Assembly: GCA_009701715.1 (NCBI GenBank)
Contig: WLJO01000021.1
Coordinates: 1-41,557, forward strand
Reading direction: 5' to 3'
DNA length: 41,557 bases
Origin: Actinomycetota bacterium
GTDB taxonomy: Bacteria; Actinomycetota; Acidimicrobiia; Acidimicrobiales; Ilumatobacteraceae
Part shown: positions 27,642 to 35,659 of the stretch, one piece after another
Position numbering within the stretch: the first letter of the stretch is position 1
How the letters are laid out: each line of letters starts with the position of its first letter
Made by a program: the position numbers and the translations under genes
Notes under the pieces: model-generated
The model's database searches: none
Told to the model about the DNA's origin: nothing
What the model saw: only the letters and a program-made list of their open reading frames with translations

Positions 27642-27767
27642 GGGTGTCAGTGTGCGGCACCCGCCTTGCGTGGTGGTGCGAGGAACCTTGGGGTTTCCTG
27701 TGAAATTCGGTGGTTGCCGAAATGGCGTGACACCGGGCCGGTAGCGTGACTTCTGCAAGCAAACAAT

Positions 27768-28150
27768 GGGGCTGACAGGTTTCGACGTCAGTTTCGGTGT
27801 CCGAGCGTGCGACCCGAGTTGCTCAGACTCGAAAAACGGGGCAAAAACATAACTGCCAACACGCAGTTTGCTGTTGCTGCCTGATTTTCAGGTAACAACA
27901 GACATCGTGAGCCGCAAGGCCGCACGGGGCCAGCTCCTCGCAGCCCGGCAACAGAAGCGGGGGGTGACGGTGGGAAAGACCACTGGAGGCGTGGAAGAAC
28001 GCTGGCCGGACGGAAAGACGTCCCGGTGACCCTCTCGTAAGAGTGGGTCAGTCGACCCGCCGATGACGCGCCGTCGCGTCGAAGTCGGGAATGGTCGTAT
28101 CACGGGCGGTTCCCGCCTGGCGGACGGGGGTTCGATTCCCCCCAGCTCCA
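27768..28150 (+). ncRNA. ssrA: Transfer-messenger RNA (tmRNA)
   Basis: 383-nt one-piece tmRNA. The 5' end GGGGCTGACAGGTTTCGAC and 3' end TTCGATTCCCCCCAGCTCCA are the canonical termini: GGGGCT pairs with AGCTCC, A at 28150 is the discriminator, and the T-stem is GGGGG-TTCGATT-CCCCC. The next three bases are CGA, so CCA is not encoded and must be added. The mRNA-like part starts at the GCC at 27855 and ends at the TGA at 27882-27884. The 126-nt gap 27642-27767 should hold the promoters of ssrA and of the divergent lipoprotein operon; I see no clear consensus boxes. Confidence 0.95.
27855..27884 (+). other. tmRNA tag-peptide reading frame
   Basis: GCC AAC ACG CAG TTT GCT GTT GCT GCC TGA, encoding ANTQFAVAA. 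It is preceded by CATAACT, comparable to the nucleotides that set the resume codon in other tmRNAs. The -AVAA end is a Clp-type degron variant of the usual -ALAA. At nine codons it is shorter than most. Confidence 0.8.
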
Positions 28151-28226
28151 CGAAGGGATGTTCCCGGAATAGCCGGGTGGCATTTCCGAAATACTTTGGT
28201 CAGTCCGGCTCTTCGGAGCCGGGCTG
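28148..28226 (+). repeat. 79-bp direct repeat, copy 1, at the tmRNA 3' end
   Basis: Starts with the last three bases of the tmRNA (CCA) and runs to 28226. It is identical base for base to 29226-29304; after a single mismatch, five more bases agree. It contains two hairpins, CCCGG-AATAG-CCGGG and a stem with UUCG loop (28205-28222). It may be an att site of an element integrated at ssrA, or a small structured repeat. The 86 nt from 28227 to 28312 hold no other feature. Confidence 0.9.
28205..28222 (+). terminator. UUCG-loop hairpin downstream of ssrA
   Basis: CCGGCTC-TTCG-GAGCCGG: 7-bp GC-rich stem with the very stable TTCG tetraloop, about 55 nt after the tmRNA end. No T-run follows, so it may be a processing or pausing signal instead of a strict intrinsic terminator. 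The same hairpin recurs at 29283-29300. Confidence 0.5.
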
Positions 28227-28312
28227 CACCGAGGCTTGGTCCGCGCTGCAAAGCATGGTGAGGATTCGGACCATGGTCGAAGCGGCAGCGCCGGTGGACG
28301 ACATACCATCTT

Positions 28313-28912
28313 GTGGTGGACATCTTGAACCGCATACTGCCTTGGGATGGCTGGGGCGGCCGGATCATGGCGACAGTGATGGCAACTGGCAACGCGGACA
28401 TGGAGATCGCAGCGGTCGAGTTGGTGAACCCGAGACCTGACGCCAATGTCGTGATGATCGGTTGCGGACCAGGTGTCGGTGTGGTCGCAGCTGCCCGTCG
28501 CGCGCCGAACGGCAGTGTGATCGGTCTCGACCCATCGGCGGTAATGGTCGAGCGGACCCGCACTCGGTGTCGCCGGGCTCGACTCGAGCACCTCACGAGG
28601 GTCGAGCGGGCTGCAGCAGAGTCGCTCCCCCTAACAGATCGTTCACAGGATGCAGTCGTCAGTGTCAACAACATCCAACTGTGGAGTGACCGGTCGGTCG
28701 GTCTCGACGAATGTGTTCGCGTCCTCGCTCCCGGCGGTGTTGTGGTCGTGCTCCTACACACGTGGGCCATCCCGAACGCCTTGCCCAATGACGAGTGGGT
28801 CACACAGTTGAGCGCAGACCTGTCGGCCCGTGACGTGCGGGTCGAGCCGCCGCAGACCCGACGCTTTCGATCCGGACCTGCCATGGTGCTCCTCGGACGG
28901 ATGGCGGAGTGA
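28313..28912 (+). CDS. Class I SAM-dependent methyltransferase
   Basis: 199 aa from a GTG at 28313. Rossmann-type methyltransferase: motif I VVMIGCGPGVGVVAAA, motif II acidic residue in VIGLDPSAVMVERT, post-motif ESLPLTDRSQDAVVSVNNIQLW (motif IV region) and the Methyltransf_11 ending RVLAPGGVVVVLL. Substrate unknown; small-molecule C- or O-methylation is usual for this group. It is the only gene between the two 79-bp repeats, so it may be the cargo of a small insertion next to ssrA. Confidence 0.82.
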   Translation: MVDILNRILPWDGWGGRIMATVMATGNADMEIAAVELVNPRPDANVVMIGCGPGVGVVAAARRAPNGSVIGLDPSAVMVERTRTRCRRARLEHLTRVERAAAESLPLTDRSQDAVVSVNNIQLWSDRSVGLDECVRVLAPGGVVVVLLHTWAIPNALPNDEWVTQLSADLSARDVRVEPPQTRRFRSGPAMVLLGRMAE

Positions 28913-29225
28913 TTGCTCCGCCGTGTGCCCCTGATGGCCGCCTGGAACCAGCCCCCACGATCTGAACCGCAATCGCGCCGACGTCCCTGAGTCACTCAAT
29001 CGTCAATTCGGAGTGATGCGACGCTCTCCTGGGGCTGCCCGCACGCGGAGCCAGGCCAAGCAGCGTTCGTCTCACCGCCGGTCAGCACCTCGAACCAGGC
29101 GATGCGGACACGATCCCGTTGGCTGGCGGACCGTGTGAAATCTCATGCACCGATGTGTGAAGCCGCCCCACCCGTCAATGCGTCGAACCACCTCTGTCCT
29201 GCGGAAACTGAATTGTGGGAACGCC
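28913..29225. other. Gap without recognisable gene
   Basis: 313 nt between the methyltransferase stop and repeat copy 2. Short open frames exist on both strands, but none shows a plausible start, composition or similarity. The further stretch 29305-29477, before the toxin gene, also holds nothing I can support. Confidence 0.6.
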
Positions 29226-29304
29226 CCACGAAGGGATGTTCCCGGAATAGCCGGGTGGCATTTCCGAAATACTTTGGTCAGTCCGGCTCTTCGGAGCCGG
29301 GCTG
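29226..29304 (+). repeat. 79-bp direct repeat, copy 2
   Basis: Exact copy of 28148-28226, 1078 bp further on and in the same orientation, including both hairpins. The sequence immediately left of it does not resemble the tmRNA acceptor/T-arm, so the shared part begins at CCACGA. Confidence 0.9.
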
Positions 29305-29477
29305 AACCGAAGTCTGAGCCTCACCCCAAGCATGCGGCGAGGCGAGACCGTCCGGGAAACTTCCTCCTTGCTCGCCGCAACGACTTCATCACGGACACTG
29401 TGGATTGAGGTCGGCGGCGGCTCCACGTTCAACGTCGGTGGTAGCGCATCTCGGCAGATACGCGCGCGACCTGTCTC

Positions 29478-29888
29478 TCAGACGGAGACGACTTCGACGA
29501 GGTTGTTAAGGGCGAGGAAGTCATCTGGATTGCGGGTGTAGAGCGGAAGCCCGACTGAACACGCAGTCGCTGCGAGCAGTAGGTCGACGGCTCGCGCTCC
29601 GGGCGCTTTCCTGCCGCCTGCAACAACGGCGGCGTAAACACGACCATACGCCCGTGAGGCCTCGGAGTCGAACGGCAACGGGTCGAAGGCTGCCTCGGCG
29701 CGCTGAAGCCGGTCTTGCCGTCGAGCCCGCTCGTTGGGGTCCTGAGTCGCATGAGGACCCGCAGCGAGCTCGGCCATCGTGATCGCGCTAATCGCCGACT
29801 CGATCGGGAGATCTGCAGGGTCGAGGCGTTCGAGGTCGATGATGACCGAGGTGTCGAGCAAACCCCGAGGCCGGCGTTGGTCAGCCAC
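29478..29888 (-). CDS. vapC: VapC-like PIN-domain toxin
   Basis: 136 aa from a GTG at 29888, overlapping the antitoxin gene by 8 nt. PIN ribonuclease acidic residues are in place: Asp in LLDTSVIIDL (about 12), Glu in TMAELAAG (about 39), Asp in ARAVDLLLAATA and the late TRNPDDF. VapC toxins cut tRNA or rRNA to arrest growth. Order antitoxin-toxin and overlap are typical for type II systems. Located in the accessory segment behind ssrA. Confidence 0.88.
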   Translation of the reverse strand: MADQRRPRGLLDTSVIIDLERLDPADLPIESAISAITMAELAAGPHATQDPNERARRQDRLQRAEAAFDPLPFDSEASRAYGRVYAAVVAGGRKAPGARAVDLLLAATACSVGLPLYTRNPDDFLALNNLVEVVSV

Positions 29889-30135
29889 GAGGCGCCGCGT
29901 CCTGGTCCGCTATGTCGTCAAGGTCGGCGCGGAACCGGTCAGCGTCGACGGTTGGCGCGTTGCGGAACATCGCGAAGACGGCGTCGGTGGACACGAAGCG
30001 ATGACGGCGCATCGGAGTCAGCTCTCCGACGGGTGTCCCGTTGCGGGTGACGATGAAGGTCTCTCCCTGATCAAGGCGGCGCATGATCTCACCGCTGTCG
30101 TTGCGAAGCTCGCGCTGTGTGATTACTTGTGCCAT
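29881..30135 (-). CDS. vapB: Phd/YefM-family antitoxin (VapB role)
   Basis: 84 aa from the ATG at 30135 (MAQVITQRELRNDSGEIMRRL), the typical Phd/YefM N-terminal DNA-binding fold with GETFIVTRNGTPVGEL. The C-terminal tail (about 50-84), rich in Asp and Arg, should wrap the PIN toxin. It represses its own operon through the palindrome 9 bp upstream. A longer frame upstream crosses the operator and is not coding. Confidence 0.88.
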   Translation of the reverse strand: MAQVITQRELRNDSGEIMRRLDQGETFIVTRNGTPVGELTPMRRHRFVSTDAVFAMFRNAPTVDADRFRADLDDIADQDAAPRG

Positions 30136-30144
30136 ACCCACAAC

Positions 30145-30161
30145 GTAGCACGGCGTGCTAC
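30145..30161. promoter_or_regulatory. Operator palindrome of the vapBC operon
   Basis: GTAGCACG-G-CGTGCTAC: 17 bp, perfect 8-bp arms around one base, 9 bp upstream of the antitoxin ATG. Position and symmetry fit the autorepression site of a type II antitoxin; it would overlap the promoter or transcript start. Confidence 0.7.
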
Positions 30162-30301
30162 ACCCGGAAACCTCCCAGCGCCTATCGGCAGTTCGGCGCG
30201 GGTCGGTCAAACTGGACCGATGGAACGACCACTCATGCGTGTCTCGGGTCCAACCCTCGTTTGCCGACAACCCTCTGACTACGATCCGTTCAGGAGGTCC
30301 A

Positions 30302-31054
30302 GTGGCGACGAATCAGAATGCGTCAGGTGACATCGATCGGGCTCCAGGCCGGCAGCAACAAGTGCTCGTGGTTACCGGACACGTTCCGCGAGCATTTCCA
30401 TCTCGCCACTTGTCCTACGAGCAATTTCGTTCTCTTGGTGATCAACTGAAAAGTGCTGCGGTTGGTCGAATCGTTGCTTTCGACGAAGAGCGGTCCGTCA
30501 ACGATCTTTGGGCGTATCACCTGCTTGAAGCGAATCCGAATCTGATGCCCGCTGATCCCAATCCGCCGTCAGATCGATTCGATGGACCGGCCGATGCGGT
30601 GATCTCAAACATTGTTTGTCACGAGCGATTCGAGTGGGTGCGCCGAGCTGCCGAGTTGCACCCCGACGTCGATGTCTTCGTGTGGATTGATTATTCGGTC
30701 TTCAAGCAACCAGGGGTAACAGCCGAGGTCATTCGTGACTATCTCAATGCGATCGAAACCACTGCAAGCGATGCTGTGATCGCTCCAGGGGTGTGGCCGA
30801 AGGTGGCAATCAATGATTCGCGCCCACATTGGCGATTCGTCGGTTCGACGTGGATTTGTCCTCGCGACCTCGTTGCTCCGCTCGCCGATCTTGCGAATCA
30901 TGTGCTTCACATTCGAACAACTCACACGGGAAAAATCACGTGGGACGTAAATACGCTGTCCTATGTTGAGCTTCTCGATGTTCTGCCGTTTCGGTGGTAC
31001 CTCGGCAACCATGACCAAACACAATTCACTGGATTCGTCGAGTTGTCTCTCTGA
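30302..31054 (+). CDS. HtrL/YibB-like putative glycosyltransferase
   Basis: 250 aa from a GTG at 30302, just behind AGGAGG (30292-30297), which decides against the longer frame. Pattern: VLVVTGHVPRAFPSR at the N-terminus, VFVWIDYSVFKQPG (about 125-138; a D in the place of a sugar-nucleotide metal motif), and a C-terminal KITWDVNTLSYVELL followed by RWYLGNHDQTQFTGF, which resembles HtrL/YibB and some capsule glycosyltransferases. The match is by eye and partial. Base composition is clearly more AT-rich than the core genes (27 of 60 G/C in 30421-30480), which suggests recent transfer. Confidence 0.5.
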   Translation: MATNQNASGDIDRAPGRQQQVLVVTGHVPRAFPSRHLSYEQFRSLGDQLKSAAVGRIVAFDEERSVNDLWAYHLLEANPNLMPADPNPPSDRFDGPADAVISNIVCHERFEWVRRAAELHPDVDVFVWIDYSVFKQPGVTAEVIRDYLNAIETTASDAVIAPGVWPKVAINDSRPHWRFVGSTWICPRDLVAPLADLANHVLHIRTTHTGKITWDVNTLSYVELLDVLPFRWYLGNHDQTQFTGFVELSL

Positions 31055-31204
31055 CAGTCGATGTCATGTCGGGTGGCCATCAACGCTTGTGGTTTTTCGA
31101 CTTACCTGCGAGCTGGCGGGGCAAAGGAAATGTCGAGTGAGCGCAGGTACGTCTCCAAACCGGCATCTTGGATCGGAATAATCCGGCCCGGTCGTAGGCC
31201 GGAA

Positions 31205-31218
31205 TTTCCCGCGGGAAA
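31205..31218. repeat. TTTCCCGCGGGAAA palindrome, copy 1
   Basis: Perfect 14-bp palindrome in the 264-nt gap before the DUF222 gene. It lies in the open upstream extension of that frame, where it reads FPAG. Also found at 32324-32337 and 41152-41165. Confidence 0.85.
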
Positions 31219-31318
31219 ACTGGACCGATCGCTGTTGACGCTTGCAAGGCCCGAGAATCCCCTACGCACAAGGGGTTTTCGATCTTTCTGTGTCACACCC
31301 CTCGGTCACGATGGGTAC

Positions 31319-32509
31319 ATGGATCTGACCGCTGTCCCCACCGAATACCTCGAGGCCGAACTGGTCTCCCACGCTGCGTTCGAAGCAACCGGAATGGCGC
31401 GCATGCTGGACGTCCTCGCCGAGTTCGACCGGCGCCGCGTCTGGGATTCGTGGGGCTGCGCATCGCCGCAGCAGTGGCTCGGCTGGAAGTGTGGTCTTGC
31501 GTACGGCGCCGCATCCGAGCGGCTGCGGGTAGCACGGGCGCTCAACGGATTGCCGGCAATCCGAGAGGGTCTTTCCAGCGGGAAACTCTCCTACTCCAAG
31601 GTCCGTGAGCTCACCCGTGTTGCAACCCCCGATACCGATGATTCCCTCGCCACCATCGCTGGCTGCGCCACCGCTGCACAGGTCGCCATGATCGTGCGGT
31701 CGCTGCGCAAGCGCACCCCGAAAGACGTCGCCCGTCAGGTCGATTCCCGAGGTCTGCGGTGGGCGGTCGATGAAGAGGACGGGTCGATGGTGTTCACGCT
31801 GCGCCTGCCCACCGAGACCGGCCAGGCCGTCGCCGCAGCACTACAGGTCGTCACGCAGGTAGAGGCGGGAGTTCCCGCCCACCAGTCCCGAGCAGACGCC
31901 TGTGTCGCTTTGATCTGCGGTGACGACGAGGTTCGCGCACGCCCCGAGGTCATCGTCCATCTCCACGCCGACACCGCTGCCTTCGAAGACTCGACTGCGG
32001 TCGCCCCCGAGATCGTCGAGTGCCTCGCCTGCGACGGCGCCGTCACCACGGTGGCCGACACCCCGGTCGGGCCGATCACCATCAAGAAGGACCCCCCGCC
32101 GTCTCGCACACAGCGCCGCTGGCTGAAACTCCGTCACCGAACCTGCCAGTTCCCCGGCTGCCACCACACCGGTTCGTTCGACGCGCACCACGTCGTGCAC
32201 CGCGGCCAGGGCGGCAAGACCCGGCTCAGCAACATGGTGCGCATCTGTCAGTTCCACCACCGGTTGGTGCACATCCTCGACCTCCGGCTCACGCTGCACC
32301 CGGACCGCCGGCTCGACGTGACATTTCCCGCGGGAAATCCGATCGACCGCAGCATTCCGTACTCGCCGTTCGTCGCACCAGTCCCTGCAGACCCGAACCT
32401 CATCAGCAGCACGTGGAGCGGCGAACGCCTCCAACTCGACTATGTCCACCTCGCCGTCACGAGCATCGGGCACTACACGGCGAACCCACGAGCAGCAGTC
32501 GCGGCCTGA
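31319..32509 (+). CDS. DUF222 / HNH endonuclease-like protein (13E12 family)
   Basis: 396 aa from the ATG at 31319; the frame is open from 31061, but MDLTAVPTEYLEAELVSHAAFEATG is the usual DUF222 start. An N-terminal helical DUF222 domain (about 20-280) is followed by an HNH nuclease module: CQFPGCHHTGSFDAHHVV with the Cys pair and His-His, Asn in TRLSNMVRIC, and HHRLVH. These proteins are multicopy in actinobacteria; some accompany mobile DNA, but their function is not established. The 16-bp palindrome 32323-32338 lies within the coding sequence. Confidence 0.88.
   Translation: MDLTAVPTEYLEAELVSHAAFEATGMARMLDVLAEFDRRRVWDSWGCASPQQWLGWKCGLAYGAASERLRVARALNGLPAIREGLSSGKLSYSKVRELTRVATPDTDDSLATIAGCATAAQVAMIVRSLRKRTPKDVARQVDSRGLRWAVDEEDGSMVFTLRLPTETGQAVAAALQVVTQVEAGVPAHQSRADACVALICGDDEVRARPEVIVHLHADTAAFEDSTAVAPEIVECLACDGAVTTVADTPVGPITIKKDPPPSRTQRRWLKLRHRTCQFPGCHHTGSFDAHHVVHRGQGGKTRLSNMVRICQFHHRLVHILDLRLTLHPDRRLDVTFPAGNPIDRSIPYSPFVAPVPADPNLISSTWSGERLQLDYVHLAVTSIGHYTANPRAAVAA
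32323..32338. repeat. ATTTCCCGCGGGAAAT palindrome, copy 2
   Basis: 16-bp perfect palindrome inside the DUF222 gene, coding FPAGN near its C-terminus, after the HNH module. Confidence 0.85.
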
Positions 32510-32540
32510 TCGCGGTCAGGCCGGTACCTCAGACGGCGAA

Positions 32541-32583
32541 ACCACCGCCGCACGACGCCGCAAACCCGCCGCCCAGTAACACC
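32541..32583 (+). pseudogene. Fossil 3' end of a delta-60-type surface protein gene
   Basis: 43 nt that differ from 35621-35663 at only two positions. Read in the same frame it gives TTAARRRKPAAQ and a TAA stop (32577-32579), against TTVARRRKPAAQ at the end of the delta-60 gene. Nothing upstream of it resembles the rest of that gene. It lies in the 99-nt gap between the DUF222 gene and the 555-aa gene and looks like what remains of a second copy after deletion, or one arm of a recombination event. Confidence 0.75.
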
Positions 32584-32608
32584 GGGGCGGCCCTGAGCCA
32601 CCCTTGCG

Positions 32609-34276
32609 TTACACCGTCGTTCGGAGGTGTTCCTCACGTGCGGCGAGGGCCGATGCGGCGGTAACGAGCCACTCGGATCGCTCGATACCGCTCGGGTCGG
32701 TGGGTCGACCGCTCGCCTCGCGGTGGTGCTGCTGCGCAATGTCGTACGGCTCGACAGTCCCCGCATCGAAATACTTGGGCTGCTTGGTGTGACGCCCCTG
32801 ACCGCCTGCGTTGATGGTGCACACGGCGCGTCCCTCGCTCAGTCGGTACTGCGGCAGCAGGCCGCGCTCCCAGATCACCTCATCGACTCGGGTCACGAAC
32901 CAATAGACCGGGATACCCACCGTTGCCTCGGCGCCACCATCAGGATGGGTGACCGCTCGGGAGGCTGCGGGGAACCGCTTGGTGACCCACGCATGGCTCG
33001 CCACCCGCGCCACGCCCGAGATCGTCGCTCGGCGGCGATAGGTGTGGTCATCGGAGACCACGAGTGCGGAACGGCGGTTTGTCCAGAGCTTCGCGGCGTG
33101 GCCGTGAATCGCATTCCCTGGGTGATACGGGATAAGCACATACTTGCGCCCTCGTCGCATCCCGATGAGGGCCGCACCACCGATCTGGCCGTTGCGCGGC
33201 GAGGCGCCCGGTAGTCCGCTCGAGTCCACGGTGACCTGCAGCGACTCGAACTGTGCGGCGAGCAACTGCTCGAGGGACACCGGCGCTTCGGTGGCAACCT
33301 CGGGAGGGGCCTCAGCAGCCACGTCGGCTGGCTCGGAGACAAGTTCTTTGACGAACAGGTTCTGCGAGCACTGGGTGAAAACCTCTTCAGTTCCACCGAC
33401 CAGATACCCGAGCATTGCGTTCTCTGCATGCGCGTACGCCCGGTGACTCTCGAGGTCGGAGTCCACAAGGCCGTAGTCGCGCACGAGTTGCTCCGGCCGG
33501 ACGCCTTCGACACCGAAGAGCGTGATGTGGAGGCCCATGGCGTCGGGATCCCGCTGGTGCAGCGCAAGGAGCGCAAGGTTGCCGGTGGCACGGACTGCGT
33601 CCACGAGCGCAACAACGCTGCCGGTGTGGTCGCGCAGCAGCGTTTGACCGATACCGGGCTCGCTGGCCTGCTCCTCGCCACGCAAGACATCGGCGAGACG
33701 ATCTGGCAGTGCCGCCCCCTCGAACATCCACTGCTCGACCGCGAGATCGCTGCCCGGGTGGCCGGTTCGCGGGAGGTACACGGCAACGGCCACCGCGCCA
33801 TCGTTGAGGACCAGGATCGGTCGAATACCCGTTTCGCCGTGGCGCGGCAGCATGGCTGCGTGACACTCGCGGTGCCTCCCCCACAGGACGCCTCGAGCGG
33901 TGGAGCCACTTGCCGCGAGCACCTGCGTCGCCGTTGCGGCGAACGCTCCCATCACCGCGCTGCACCGGGGCCGGTACTGAGAACGGTAGAAGAAATCGGC
34001 TTGCCCGACATGGACGGGTTTGCGCGGGCCCCGGGGCTCACCGTCGGGTCGGATGGCATCGCCCGGGTCGTCGGCCCGTCGGCGCGCGAGGGTGCCACTG
34101 ACGAGGTATTGCTGCACGTGCTCTCCCGCAGGGCCCGGCTGACCGGGCCGGCGCAGGTGTTTCTCGGCAAGGTGACCGCACAGCGCCGGGGGCAGGGCGG
34201 CAAACAGACCGAGCAGCCGGAGCCGCCGCGACGTCAATTGATAAGCCCAATGCCCAGTTGATGGCTTCGTTGTCAT
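32609..34276 (-). CDS. Unrecognised 555-aa protein
   Basis: 555 aa from the ATG at 34276 (MTTKPSTGHWAYQL); two in-frame Met codons lie slightly upstream. I do not recognise the family. Visible features: a basic, Arg/Pro-rich first about 100 residues, a mixed alpha/beta central part with hydrophobic strands (RPILVLNDGAVAVAVYL, GLHITLFGVEGV), an Ala/Pro/Glu-rich linker (about 310-340, PADVAAEAPPEVATEAPVSL) and a conserved-looking C-terminal part with RRGRKYVLIPYHPGNAIHGHAAKL. No signal peptide or membrane helix. It is long, consistently coding-like, and divergent from the delta-60 gene. Its position between the delta-60 fossil and the delta-60 gene puts it in the accessory region. Confidence 0.65.
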   Translation of the reverse strand: MTTKPSTGHWAYQLTSRRLRLLGLFAALPPALCGHLAEKHLRRPGQPGPAGEHVQQYLVSGTLARRRADDPGDAIRPDGEPRGPRKPVHVGQADFFYRSQYRPRCSAVMGAFAATATQVLAASGSTARGVLWGRHRECHAAMLPRHGETGIRPILVLNDGAVAVAVYLPRTGHPGSDLAVEQWMFEGAALPDRLADVLRGEEQASEPGIGQTLLRDHTGSVVALVDAVRATGNLALLALHQRDPDAMGLHITLFGVEGVRPEQLVRDYGLVDSDLESHRAYAHAENAMLGYLVGGTEEVFTQCSQNLFVKELVSEPADVAAEAPPEVATEAPVSLEQLLAAQFESLQVTVDSSGLPGASPRNGQIGGAALIGMRRGRKYVLIPYHPGNAIHGHAAKLWTNRRSALVVSDDHTYRRRATISGVARVASHAWVTKRFPAASRAVTHPDGGAEATVGIPVYWFVTRVDEVIWERGLLPQYRLSEGRAVCTINAGGQGRHTKQPKYFDAGTVEPYDIAQQHHREASGRPTDPSGIERSEWLVTAASALAAREEHLRTTV

Positions 34277-34501
34277 GCTGCGCATTCTCCCACCCGGACT
34301 ATTGGACAGGCGGTACAAACCGCTGCGATCGCCACAATCTTCGAACACGCGCAGGTGAAGGGATTCGTAGATCCGGCGCTCGGAAGCAACTCCGGTTGGC
34401 GCGTCCCAGGCATTTTGACCACCGCGTGAGTGTGTACGCTCAAGTCAGCTTCGCTGGTGTTGATCCCCTCCCGGTCGAGCCTGATCGAAGGGCCACAGCA
34501 C

Positions 34502-35659
34502 ATGATCCGCCACAGCACGAAACGTCTCTGCGCCGCCCTTGGTGCCGCACTGGTTGCCGTGTGCGGCACCACCCTGCTCACCGCCACGCCCGGCACCGCA
34601 CAGACCGTCGCCGACGGCAGCATCGACACCACCTTCACCCCACCCACCCTCAACGGCGAAGTTTTTTCGGTGGCGGTGCAGGCTGAAGGCAAAGTCCTCG
34701 TCGGAGGTGACATCAACGGGAAGATCAAACGCCTCTCTGCCGACGGCAGCATCGACACCACCTTCACCCCACCCGCCCTGAGCAACTACTATCCCGTTCG
34801 CTCGGTCCTGGTGCAGGCCGACGACTTGATACTGGTAGGCGGCTCGTTCACCGGGAAGATCAAACGGCTCAACACTGACGGCACGAACGACACCAGCTTC
34901 ACCCCACCCGTCCTTAACGGCGAAGTTTTTTCGATGGCGTTGCAGGCCGACGGTAAGATCCTCACCGGCGCACTTGGCGAAATTCGGCGGCTCAATGCCA
35001 ACGGCACGAACGACACCAACTTCACCCCACCCGCCCTCAACAATTACGTGCTTTCGATTGTTGTGCAGGCTGACCGCAAGATCCTCGTAGGCGGCGACTT
35101 CACCGGACGCGTTAAACGTCTCAATGCCGACGGCACGAACGACCCCAACTTCACCCCACCCGTCCTCAACCAAGCGGTGTACTCGGTTGCGCTTCAAGCC
35201 GACGGCAAGATCATCGTCGGCCACGTCAACGGCACCGTCCGGCGCCTCAATGCCGACGGCACGAACGACACCAACTTCACCCCACCCACCCTCACCGCAC
35301 GGGTGTTGTCAATTGCGTTGCAGGCTGACGGCAAGATTCTGCTTGGTGGAGAGTTCACTGGATATGTCACGCGCCTCAATGCCGACGGCACGAACGACAC
35401 CAACTTCACTCCACCCACCCTCACCAACCGAGTGTCGTCGATTGCGTTGCAGGCTGACGGCAAGATTCTGCTTGGCGGCTACTTCGCCGGATATGTCAAG
35501 CGCCTCAATAACGCCCTGCCGACACCGCCCAACGCTGGCACGATCCTGGGCGGTGGCGGCAGCAACAACGCCGTGTGGATCATCGTGATCGCCGCAGCAG
35601 GCCTCGTTGTCGCCGGCGGCACCACCGTCGCACGCCGCCGCAAACCCGCCGCCCAGTAA
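34502..35659 (+). CDS. Secreted delta-60 repeat beta-propeller, membrane-anchored
   Basis: 385 aa from the ATG at 34502 (MIRHSTKRLCAALGAALVAV), chosen because it opens a signal peptide (cleavage near GTAQT). Seven tandem units of about 40-45 aa follow, each with the form FTPPxL...SxALQADGKILxGGxFTGxxxRLNADGTND, the delta-60 (TIGR02608) pattern, so a seven-bladed propeller is likely. The end is a Gly/Asn-rich linker, a TM helix (WIIVIAAAGLVVAGGTTV) and RRRKPAAQ, with no LPxTG. Probably a surface protein. The 225-nt gap before it (34277-34501) should hold its promoter and that of the divergent 555-aa gene. Confidence 0.85.
   Translation: MIRHSTKRLCAALGAALVAVCGTTLLTATPGTAQTVADGSIDTTFTPPTLNGEVFSVAVQAEGKVLVGGDINGKIKRLSADGSIDTTFTPPALSNYYPVRSVLVQADDLILVGGSFTGKIKRLNTDGTNDTSFTPPVLNGEVFSMALQADGKILTGALGEIRRLNANGTNDTNFTPPALNNYVLSIVVQADRKILVGGDFTGRVKRLNADGTNDPNFTPPVLNQAVYSVALQADGKIIVGHVNGTVRRLNADGTNDTNFTPPTLTARVLSIALQADGKILLGGEFTGYVTRLNADGTNDTNFTPPTLTNRVSSIALQADGKILLGGYFAGYVKRLNNALPTPPNAGTILGGGGSNNAVWIIVIAAAGLVVAGGTTVARRRKPAAQ

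Noticed and set aside
28048-28995. Minus-strand 315-codon open frame across the tmRNA end, repeat and methyltransferase
   Set aside because: It runs antisense through the tmRNA 3' part and a clear methyltransferase gene; the protein has no family features.
34502-35659. The regular repeats of the delta-60 gene as a CRISPR-like or satellite array
   Set aside because: Repeats are in frame, of protein-repeat length with varying codons, and encode propeller blades; no spacers of CRISPR type. I saw no CRISPR array in the window.
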